Source: a virus
Direction: 5' to 3' (one strand)
Length of the DNA stretch: 44,788 nucleotides
IMG/VR virus record: IMGVR_UViG_3300009605_006683
Coordinates: 1-44,788 of that record
Made by a program: the position numbers and the translations under genes. Each line of letters begins with the position of its first letter. Position 1 is the first letter of the stretch. The notes under the pieces were generated by a model. It was given only the letters and a program-made list of their open reading frames with translations, searched no databases and had not been told where the DNA came from. Positions 16,341 through 23,169 of this stretch are shown here, in pieces.

Positions 16341-18109
16341 TGACTAAACCACCATACATAATTGCAGAAATTGCGAACGCGGCCCAAGGAGATTATCAAG
16401 CTAATTTTGAATTAATTCAGAATGCAAAAGATTCAGGCGTTCCAGCAGTTAAATTTCAGTTCTACAAGTACGACGTTTTGACAACGCCAGCTTATAGTAA
16501 ATATGAAATATACGAACAAACATTTTATACTGCTGAACAAAGGTCGGAATTTGTTAAGTTTGCAAAAGAACTAGAACTAGATGTTTGGGTTGATGTGTTT
16601 GATAGTTGGGGTTTAGGCGTAGTAAAGGACAATATTGAACATGTTGATGGTATTAAGATACCCCCTACTGTCTCTTTGAACCACAAGCTAGTTAATGATA
16701 TCTTATCTCTTGAAGCGGATATACCTATACTTTTAGGCGTTGGAGGTTTAAATGATCGCCAGGTTGATAGAGCCGTACAACAAGTAAAGGGCTCGAATAA
16801 AAAAATTATACTAATGTATGGTTACCAAGGATTTCCAACCAATGAAAAAGATACAGCATTATCTAGGATCGGATACCTGAAGCAAAAATATGGATATGAT
16901 ATTGGTTTCGCAGATCATGTTGACGCTGAATCGGATTTGAGTATCAAAATGCCTTGTTACGCTTATTTTGCCGGGGCCAGTATACTTGAAAAACACATAA
17001 CACTGGATCGAGCAGCTAAAGGTTATGATTATTATTCCTCTTTAGAACTCGGCGAATATAAAGAAATGGTAAAAGAGCTGGAAAGGTGCAGTGGTATAGC
17101 TGGAATTCCAAATAATATAACACAGGACCAGGAGAAATATATGTCACATGCGGTTCGTGCAGTGGTATCTTGTGACAAGAATGAGGGAGATTTAATTTTC
17201 GAAAATGATGTTGATTTCAAAAGGACGGGAAACCAAACAGATTTGTTGCCAAATGAAATCGAATCGATGTTGCCGGCAAAAGCAACAAAAGAATTAAAAA
17301 TCAATTGCGGTATTAACATAAACTCAATAACAAAAGCAAGAACAGGTATAATTGTTTTATGCCGCCTCAATTCAACTAGATTGTCAAAAAAGGCTCTTCT
17401 AAAACTAGCAGGCAAAACTACGATCCAGAGATGTCTAAATAACTGCTTGAAAAGTGAAATGGCAAACGAAGTTGTATTAGCAACATCTACAGATCCAAAT
17501 GATAGCCCTTTAGAAACTCAGCTTATCAACGGTGTGAAATACTTTAAAGGAGATCCAGATAATCCAGCAAGAAGGATATTACAGGTTGCAGAACAATATG
17601 ATCTAGATTTTATTGTACGCGTAACAGGCGACAGTCCATTAATATCTTATGAATTGATCGATCAACTGATATCTTCTCATTTAGCTTCTGGTGCAGATTA
17701 TTCTTATATTGGAAATGCTCCATTGGGTACACGATCAGAAATATTTAACACCAAAGCTATCAAGAAATTATTTAACAGCTTAGAGACTGAAAAGTACAGT
17801 GAGTACTTGACTTTGTATTTTAAGAACAATCCGAACTTTTTCAAAATAAACAAGTTAGAATTATCAGATGAAAATATATTAAAATACAAAGATGCCAGAT
17901 TTACACTTGATTACGAAGAAGATTATAATTTTTTGAGTTCAATTTTTAACAAATTGGGCAGTAAAGAGTATACTAAACTATCTGAATTGCTTGATGTATT
18001 GGACGCGAATTCACAGCTGTTGAACATAAATTCTCATATAATTCCAAAATACGTCAAAAACAAAGAACTAGCTGAAGAGCTTGACAGAGTGACGAAAATT
18101 AATAGGTAG
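16340..18109 (+). CDS. NeuB-SAF-SpsF fusion: nonulosonate synthase plus cytidylyltransferase
   Basis: I take ATG 16340, overlapping the previous stop as TGATG; a GTG one codon earlier is possible. Of 589 residues, about 1-265 form a NeuB/SpsE barrel (AEIANAAQGD, VKFQFYK, ADH with His193, LEKHITL with His219). About 270-330 form a SAF domain (RAVVSCDKNEGDLI). From residue 335 an SpsF-type cytidylyltransferase follows: IIVLCRLNSTRLSKKALLKL, VVLATSTDP, then RVTGDSPLI, matching the family's RxTGDCPL. The fusion would make a nonulosonic acid and activate it with CTP in one polypeptide. SpsF enzymes act on sialic-like and other sugars, so the exact product is open. It is linked to the transferase candidate two genes upstream. 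Confidence 0.87.
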   Translation: MTKPPYIIAEIANAAQGDYQANFELIQNAKDSGVPAVKFQFYKYDVLTTPAYSKYEIYEQTFYTAEQRSEFVKFAKELELDVWVDVFDSWGLGVVKDNIEHVDGIKIPPTVSLNHKLVNDILSLEADIPILLGVGGLNDRQVDRAVQQVKGSNKKIILMYGYQGFPTNEKDTALSRIGYLKQKYGYDIGFADHVDAESDLSIKMPCYAYFAGASILEKHITLDRAAKGYDYYSSLELGEYKEMVKELERCSGIAGIPNNITQDQEKYMSHAVRAVVSCDKNEGDLIFENDVDFKRTGNQTDLLPNEIESMLPAKATKELKINCGININSITKARTGIIVLCRLNSTRLSKKALLKLAGKTTIQRCLNNCLKSEMANEVVLATSTDPNDSPLETQLINGVKYFKGDPDNPARRILQVAEQYDLDFIVRVTGDSPLISYELIDQLISSHLASGADYSYIGNAPLGTRSEIFNTKAIKKLFNSLETEKYSEYLTLYFKNNPNFFKINKLELSDENILKYKDARFTLDYEEDYNFLSSIFNKLGSKEYTKLSELLDVLDANSQLLNINSHIIPKYVKNKELAEELDRVTKINR

Positions 18110-18112
18110 AAT

Positions 18113-19024
18113 ATGCGAATAAAACTTGATTGTCCAGTTGATTTTGTGTCTATAGGTGAACTAAACCAGTTATTTCGCAAACACGATTATACCCTAGGAA
18201 ATTTAGATGCGGATTGTGTCATTGTAAATCCTGGAACAAATAAGTATCTAGGGCCTGAATATTTTAATCAGTTTCCTTTTTTAAAAGTTGTTGGCACACC
18301 TTCAACAGGGATTAATCATATCGACGTTGAATATCTTGCGCAAAATGGTGTTTCTGTAAAGTGTTTATTAGACGATAGAGAATCCTTAGATGATATTCAC
18401 GCCTCCGCTGAATTTACATGGCTTCACATAATGAACGCTGTTAGAAAATTTGGCTTAGCCGTTAACAACAAAAAAAACTGGCGAGAAAAGAACAATGAGG
18501 CATTTTTAAGATCTAATGAAATGCACGGTAAGAAACTAGGCATTGTTGGGATGGGCAGGATTGGAAAAAAGCTCGCGAACTATGCTAAAACCTTTGGAAT
18601 GCAAGTATTCTGGTACGATCCGTATGTTAATGACGACGAAACAAATAATAAAGTTAATAATTTAAATGACTTGAAAGATTGTGATATACTTTCAATTAAC
18701 TGTTACTTAACTGATGAAACTAAAGAGTTAATAACTTACGGAACTTTAGATGATTTTAAGACGGGCTTAATAGTTGTTAACACATCGCGAGGAGAAGTGA
18801 TTAACGAAGATTATATTTATGACTTGATTGTGAATGAGGAAATCAAGTATTCAGCTGATGTTCTTTGTAATGAGCAAAATACGCACTTGCTTCACAAATC
18901 TAAGCTTTTTAACTTAGAGCACGATGGTATCACAATTACTCCACATGTTGCAGGAGCTACAGTAGAAAGCCAGTTTAAAGCGCTTAAAGCGATATTAGAA
19001 TTGTGTAAAAGATGTATAAAATAA
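18113..19024 (+). CDS. D-isomer-specific 2-hydroxyacid dehydrogenase
   Basis: This 303-residue protein resembles phosphoglycerate dehydrogenase. Visible are the nucleotide-binding GIVGMGRIGKKLA near residue 143, NTSRGEV near residue 224 with the catalytic Arg, a Glu in the NEQN stretch, and TPHVAGAT near 286 with the catalytic His. It lacks the C-terminal regulatory ACT domain of many SerA proteins. In a sugar cluster such an enzyme may provide a keto- or hydroxy-acid for acylating an amino sugar; this is inference. It overlaps the following glycosyltransferase by 13 bases. Confidence 0.88.
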   Translation: MRIKLDCPVDFVSIGELNQLFRKHDYTLGNLDADCVIVNPGTNKYLGPEYFNQFPFLKVVGTPSTGINHIDVEYLAQNGVSVKCLLDDRESLDDIHASAEFTWLHIMNAVRKFGLAVNNKKNWREKNNEAFLRSNEMHGKKLGIVGMGRIGKKLANYAKTFGMQVFWYDPYVNDDETNNKVNNLNDLKDCDILSINCYLTDETKELITYGTLDDFKTGLIVVNTSRGEVINEDYIYDLIVNEEIKYSADVLCNEQNTHLLHKSKLFNLEHDGITITPHVAGATVESQFKALKAILELCKRCIK

Positions 19025-19692
19025 CAGTTGGTATATGTTGCTATGAACAAAAAAAGTGGCTTTATCGTTGCTTAAGGAGTCTGTCCAAACAGACAATTTC
19101 GAAGGACGAGTTCGAAGTTATTATCGTGAATGATGATCCAGAAGAACAATTAGAAGAAGTTTGTAAACCCTTAGAAGATTATTTGAATATAAGATTAATA
19201 AACAACACCGAGAATATAGGACTACCAGGATCGTTAAACACAGTCCTTAAAAATTCTCTAGGCAAGTACTTTGTCAGGATAGACTCAGACGATTATGTGT
19301 CGAAGCATTTCTTATATATGCTTTCTACTTTTCTTGATATGAATTCCGGGCCAAGAGTAATGGGCGATGGTCAAAGTTATCAAGCTGCTGCGTGTGATTA
19401 TTTCAAGGTCGACAATGCAGGAAATATTTTAAGTCGGCATATGTCTTCAACAGAACCCATCGCTTGTGGTATAATGTTTACATATGAATCTTTGTGTAGC
19501 ATAGGTTTTTATAATGAAGATTTTAAGATGCGCGAAGGGCATGAACTTTTGACGAGATACAAAGAGAACTACAATTTATATAATTTGTTGATGCCTTTAT
19601 ACAAATATAGAATGCATGGCGATAATAGGACCAATAACAAAAAAGAAGTAGAGAGATACGATAATAGATTGGCGGAGGTAAATAATGGCTAG
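19012..19692 (+). CDS. Family 2 glycosyltransferase (GT-A)
   Basis: This 226-residue protein opens with ITVGICCYEQKKWLYRCLRSLSKQ, continues with VIIVNDDPEE, and carries the DSDD metal motif at 91-94 in RIDSDDYV. This is the standard GT2 nucleotide-binding half, with a short acceptor half. No membrane segment is present. It should transfer one sugar from a nucleotide donor. Gene overlaps on both sides (13 and 8 bases) place it in the same transcript as the dehydrogenase and epimerase. Confidence 0.86.
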   Translation: MYKITVGICCYEQKKWLYRCLRSLSKQTISKDEFEVIIVNDDPEEQLEEVCKPLEDYLNIRLINNTENIGLPGSLNTVLKNSLGKYFVRIDSDDYVSKHFLYMLSTFLDMNSGPRVMGDGQSYQAAACDYFKVDNAGNILSRHMSSTEPIACGIMFTYESLCSIGFYNEDFKMREGHELLTRYKENYNLYNLLMPLYKYRMHGDNRTNNKKEVERYDNRLAEVNNG

Positions 19693-20548
19693 ATGTTTAG
19701 TAACTGGTCACAAAGGCTATATTGGCAGTCGATTGTACGCCGAGTTAACAAAACAAGGACACGATGTTGTTGGCGTCGATATGAAAGACTCACCTGACGA
19801 TGATATCTTGTTCCCGGACTGCCTTGAGGATCTTACCTCTTTCTCTCCGGAGTATATTTTTCACTTAGCATGCATTCCGAGAGTTGCATATAGTGTCGAA
19901 AACCCAGTATCGACAATGCAAAATAATGTTATGGCCGGCAGCGTTGTATTAAACTTTGCCAGACAAGTGAAAGCAAAACGCGTTATATATTCAAGCTCTT
20001 CCTCAGTTGTTGGTAATGGCGATGGGCCAACTAGTCCGTATGGTTTACAGAAGTTGGTTACAGAGATGGAGTGCAAATTATATGCAGATCTTTATGGCGT
20101 CGATACTGTCAGTTTAAGGTACTTTAATGTCTATTCAGAAGATCAAACCGTTGATGGCCCTTATGCAACAGCCGTTGCAAATTGGATGAAATATATTCGT
20201 GAAGGAGAAGTTCCATTTATCACCGGAGATGGAGAACAGAGAAGAGACATGTTATATGTTCACGACGCAGTCGCTGCAAATGTCTTCTGTATGGAATATA
20301 GCGATGAATTTAACGGCGCCCATTACGATGTTGGCACCGGAACAAATATATCATTAAATGAGATGAAAGGAATAGCAAGAGAATACCATCCGGATGTATC
20401 GTTTGAATATAGGTCACCACGACCAGGTGATGTTTTATATACTAAGGCCGACACAAAGCCGTTGGCCGAATTAGGTTGGCGAGTGAAGGTTAAATTAAGT
20501 GAAGGTCTGAACCGGTGTTTCAAAGGAATAAAAAATGACAAAATATAA
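19685..20548 (+). CDS. NAD-dependent sugar epimerase/dehydratase (extended SDR)
   Basis: This 287-residue protein has the Rossmann motif GHKGYIG at 8-14, SSSSSV in the active-site strand, the catalytic YxxxK as Tyr119 and Lys123 in SPYGLQK, and RYFNVY. This is the pattern of UDP-glucose 4-epimerase and related nucleotide-sugar epimerases, at slightly under the usual 310-340 residues. The substrate cannot be read from the sequence. Adjacent to a UDP-sugar dehydrogenase-like gene, it may interconvert UDP-hexoses or uronic acids. Confidence 0.88.
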   Translation: MARCLVTGHKGYIGSRLYAELTKQGHDVVGVDMKDSPDDDILFPDCLEDLTSFSPEYIFHLACIPRVAYSVENPVSTMQNNVMAGSVVLNFARQVKAKRVIYSSSSSVVGNGDGPTSPYGLQKLVTEMECKLYADLYGVDTVSLRYFNVYSEDQTVDGPYATAVANWMKYIREGEVPFITGDGEQRRDMLYVHDAVAANVFCMEYSDEFNGAHYDVGTGTNISLNEMKGIAREYHPDVSFEYRSPRPGDVLYTKADTKPLAELGWRVKVKLSEGLNRCFKGIKNDKI

Positions 20549-21383
20549 TGTTGGTATTATTGGCAATGGCTTTGTTGGCCAAGCTTTGGCTTATGGTTTT
20601 AGCCCTGTGGCCAAAATTCGAATTTATGATCTGGACCCTTTAAAGTGTGTCGATGAATTTAAAGAAACGGTAAACAGATCCGATATACTTTTTGTGTCTG
20701 TGCCCACGCCCATGAACCCGGATGGCTCAATAAATTTAGATATCATCAACGATGTTATTACAAAGATTGATGAGGCGAACATAAGAAAAGACAACGTAGT
20801 GGTTTTGAAATCGACTGTTGTCCCGGGAACAACTGATTATTTAACAGAGTTGTTTCCGTCTCTTAATTTTGTATACAATCCAGAATTCTTAACAGAGAGA
20901 AAAGCCAAGTTTGATTTTTTGAATCAATCTAGGGTCGTTTTAGGCGGAGACTTCAAGTCAGTACAGAAAGTCGTCGGTCTTTATATAAACCGGTTTAATC
21001 ATTGCAATTTCGTAAAAACGGATTGTAGGACAGCAGAATTTATAAAATATTTAGGAAACGTGTTCTTTGCTTTGAAAGTTTCTTTCGCTAACGAGACGAG
21101 ACTTTTTGCCGAAGAAATAGGAGTTAACTGGGATGATGCATTGCGCGGCTTCGTTGCCGATGGCCGCGTCGCAGACTCTCATCTACATGTACCAGGTCCG
21201 GATGGGAAATTGGGCTTCGGAGGGAGTTGTCTTCCTAAAGATTTAAATGCTTTCATAGCTTTAGCTGATAGTGTTGGAATTAGTCTAAATACGCTTAAAG
21301 CTGCATGGCAAACCAATCTAGAAATTCGTCCGGAAAAAGATTGGGAAAAACTTAAAGGACGAGCAGTAATAAAGGAGAATTAA
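20535..21383 (+). CDS. UDP-glucose/GDP-mannose dehydrogenase family, shortened
   Basis: This 282-residue protein has GIIGNGFVGQAL at the start (NAD-binding), SVPTPMNPDGS, KSTVVPGTT, YNPEFLTER, and the catalytic cysteine Cys232 in GFGGSCLPKD. Family members are about 390-450 residues. This one ends soon after the central helix domain and lacks the C-terminal nucleotide-sugar domain. The stop is followed two bases later by the next ATG, so there is no sign of a recent frameshift. It may bind substrate differently, act with a partner, or oxidise a smaller substrate. It is the last sugar gene of the block. Confidence 0.86.
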   Translation: MTKYNVGIIGNGFVGQALAYGFSPVAKIRIYDLDPLKCVDEFKETVNRSDILFVSVPTPMNPDGSINLDIINDVITKIDEANIRKDNVVVLKSTVVPGTTDYLTELFPSLNFVYNPEFLTERKAKFDFLNQSRVVLGGDFKSVQKVVGLYINRFNHCNFVKTDCRTAEFIKYLGNVFFALKVSFANETRLFAEEIGVNWDDALRGFVADGRVADSHLHVPGPDGKLGFGGSCLPKDLNAFIALADSVGISLNTLKAAWQTNLEIRPEKDWEKLKGRAVIKEN

Positions 21384-21384
21384 T

Positions 21385-21612
21385 ATGAGTGATACAAAAA
21401 CAAATGAATTGCATCTTTCAGATCAGGCTTTAGGGGCTGTAATGATGGCGCTGCAAAAGAGTCTAATGGAGCAAAGTGACATCGTTCCAGTATTAAAGAG
21501 CTTCAAGTTTGTTGACAGCGATGGAGACTTAGTTGTTTTGAACCCGCCAATTGTTAAGTTTTCACATGAAGACATGGAAATGATTGAATCGGTCACTGAA
21601 GAAGATGCCTAG
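21385..21612 (+). CDS. Small acidic protein, unknown
   Basis: This 75-residue protein, preceded by AAGGAGAA, has no recognised domain or membrane segment. It looks like a small helical plus strand domain (LHLSDQALGAVMMALQ, then FKFVDSDGDLVVL). It stands between the sugar block and the zinc-ribbon and sigma genes. The next start codon overlaps its end by 8 bases. Confidence 0.68.
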   Translation: MSDTKTNELHLSDQALGAVMMALQKSLMEQSDIVPVLKSFKFVDSDGDLVVLNPPIVKFSHEDMEMIESVTEEDA

Positions 21613-21856
21613 ATATACCTACATTTGTACAAAATGTGAAAAGGTTTTCGAAGCAAGACATTCGATGAGGGAAAAATTAGAAAAATGCAGTTTCATTGAT
21701 TGCGACGGTGATGTCAAAAAAAAGCCAGCAATCTTTAGCAAAAGAAAAACAAAAGATAAAAAAGTGGGCCAAGAAGTAAAAAGTTTTATTGAAGAAACCA
21801 AAAATGAAGTTAAAAGAGAAAAGAAAAAGTTGAAAAATCAGGAATACAAGCCGTGA
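21605..21856 (+). CDS. FmdB-type zinc-ribbon protein with Lys-rich tail
   Basis: ATG 21605 is chosen over the longer frame from 21584 because it gives the family's opening MPRYTYICTKC. The 83-residue protein has CxxC at residues 8-11 and later Cys29 and Cys36, followed by a highly basic helix (KKKPAIFSKRKTKDKK and onward). The ribbon resembles the protein at 484-708 but the basic tail is different; it may bind nucleic acid or an acidic partner. It lies just upstream of the late sigma factor, but a role in transcription is only a guess. Confidence 0.72.
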   Translation: MPRYTYICTKCEKVFEARHSMREKLEKCSFIDCDGDVKKKPAIFSKRKTKDKKVGQEVKSFIEETKNEVKREKKKLKNQEYKP

Positions 21857-22164
21857 TATATCTTACAGTATCTCTAGTGTTAGCTCTTTCTTTGAATATT
21901 CTTCTTTTGTGGTATATTCGCAAGGTTTTGTATAAACTTTTATTTGTTTCAGATAACATTGACGATTTATTAGAATCAACACGAAGATTTTCTGAGCACT
22001 TGGAGCGGGTTCACAACATGGAAACCTATTACGGAGATCAGATAATTAAAAATTTAATCGATCATTCCAAAGAAGTTATATCAGAGATACAAGAATTTGA
22101 GAAAGTTTATATCCCTCCGCCAGTAGAAAGTGAGGAGGGAGAACATGCCGAAGAAATCGAGTAA
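21853..22164 (+). CDS. Membrane-anchored coiled-coil-like protein, unknown
   Basis: The start is GTG at 21853, overlapping the previous stop as GTGA. The 103-residue protein has one N-terminal hydrophobic segment (residues 2-19), then a helical region with heptad-like spacing (about 25-80) and an acidic C-terminus containing PPP. It should be anchored in the inner membrane with the helical part in the cytoplasm. The function is not recognised. It overlaps the sigma gene by 20 bases. Confidence 0.68.
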   Translation: MIYLTVSLVLALSLNILLLWYIRKVLYKLLFVSDNIDDLLESTRRFSEHLERVHNMETYYGDQIIKNLIDHSKEVISEIQEFEKVYIPPPVESEEGEHAEEIE

Positions 22165-22834
22165 AGCTGGAAAATATTATTTTACACAAGATCATGAAAA
22201 TGCCGTAATAAAATATGCTCTAAGCACAGACAGAGAAGAGAAAACACAGTTATATATTGTGTTTATCCAGCCGGCTTTTAGTGAGATGGTGGATAAGATT
22301 GTCTATACATATAAATTTTCCACGCTTTCAAATATCGACATTCTACGTGAAGAGTGTAAAATTTGGCTTACAACAATTTTAGATAAGTATGATCCAAATA
22401 AAGGTTCAAAAGCTTTTTCTTATTTTAGTGTAATCACAAAAAACTGGTTTATACATAAAGTCAAAAAAGACAGCCAGCGAAAGAAAAGAGAAATACATTT
22501 TGATGACCTAAGCAAAAGTTTAGAACAAAGTTATTTGTCAGTAGAAAATAATTATGATCAAGTGAAAGAACTCGAACAGTTTTGGGAAAAACTTTGGGAG
22601 GAGATACAATCATGGGATACCGATGATCTGAAACCAAACGAAAGAAAAGTATTGGAAGCCATAAAAATTTTATTATCAAACTCAGACAAGATTGAGATTT
22701 TTAATAAAAAGGCAGTGTATCTTTACCTCAGAGAACTGACCGGTCTAAATACAAAGCAAGTTGTTAATAGTCTTAATAAAATGAGAACTAGATATAGAGA
22801 CTTCAAGAAAGACTGGAATGAAGGAAAAATATAG
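22145..22834 (+). CDS. 55: gp55-like late-transcription sigma factor
   Basis: ATG 22145 is chosen because GGAGGGAG lies directly upstream; a GTG at 22130 would put that site inside the gene. The 229-residue protein carries a region-2-like stretch: LREECKIWLTTILDKYDP, then GSKAFSYFSVITKNWFIHKVKK, the pattern of T4 gp55 and phage sigma factors that direct host RNA polymerase to late promoters. The C-terminal part (PNERKVLEAI, then a helix-turn-helix-like LRELTGLNTKQVVNSL) may contact DNA or coactivator. It stands directly ahead of the virion genes it would be expected to switch on. Confidence 0.82.
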   Translation: MPKKSSKAGKYYFTQDHENAVIKYALSTDREEKTQLYIVFIQPAFSEMVDKIVYTYKFSTLSNIDILREECKIWLTTILDKYDPNKGSKAFSYFSVITKNWFIHKVKKDSQRKKREIHFDDLSKSLEQSYLSVENNYDQVKELEQFWEKLWEEIQSWDTDDLKPNERKVLEAIKILLSNSDKIEIFNKKAVYLYLRELTGLNTKQVVNSLNKMRTRYRDFKKDWNEGKI

Positions 22835-22841
22835 TAAAAGC

Positions 22842-22849
22842 CTATTTAT
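22842..22849 (+). promoter_or_regulatory. Candidate phage promoter element CTATTTAT before the virion genes
   Basis: The octamer lies in the 38-base gap after the sigma gene, 23 bases before the next ATG; the ten bases CCTATTTATT equal those upstream of phoH. The gap separates the regulatory gene group from the baseplate genes, where a late promoter would be expected. Confidence 0.45.
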
Positions 22850-22872
22850 TGTATCGTTGAGGGGCGAGTTTC

Positions 22873-23169
22873 ATGAAGAAAGATATAGAAAAGTATTTAC
22901 AGGAAGCTATTGACAATATTCACGATGATCGACAAGTTACAAAAGATCTTCTTAAGGATGTTTTACGTCATTTGGCTGTAGATGACAAGAGCCACGAAAA
23001 AGTTGGCCAAGTAGCCGCAAAATACGTTGAAACATTGCAAAGATCCAATGAACAATTGGTAAAGATCGTAGCACTTCTTCAAAAAAGAGAATCTAAATCA
23101 GAAAATCTCACAAATGAAGATAAACAAGAGTTGTTTGATTTGATTCAAGGCAACGGAACAGATGGCTAA
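22873..23169 (+). CDS. Small helical protein, unknown
   Basis: This 98-residue charged protein is almost entirely helix-forming, with heptad-like stretches (residues 1-90) and no Cys or membrane segment. GAGGGGCGAG supplies a ribosome site. It overlaps the hub gene by 8 bases and lies first in the structural run, so a chaperone or minor virion protein is possible. Not recognised. Confidence 0.68.
   Translation: MKKDIEKYLQEAIDNIHDDRQVTKDLLKDVLRHLAVDDKSHEKVGQVAAKYVETLQRSNEQLVKIVALLQKRESKSENLTNEDKQELFDLIQGNGTDG

Noticed and set aside
22130-22834. GTG start at 22130 for the sigma factor
   Set aside because: The strong GGAGGGAG site would then be inside the gene; ATG 22145 has correct spacing to it.
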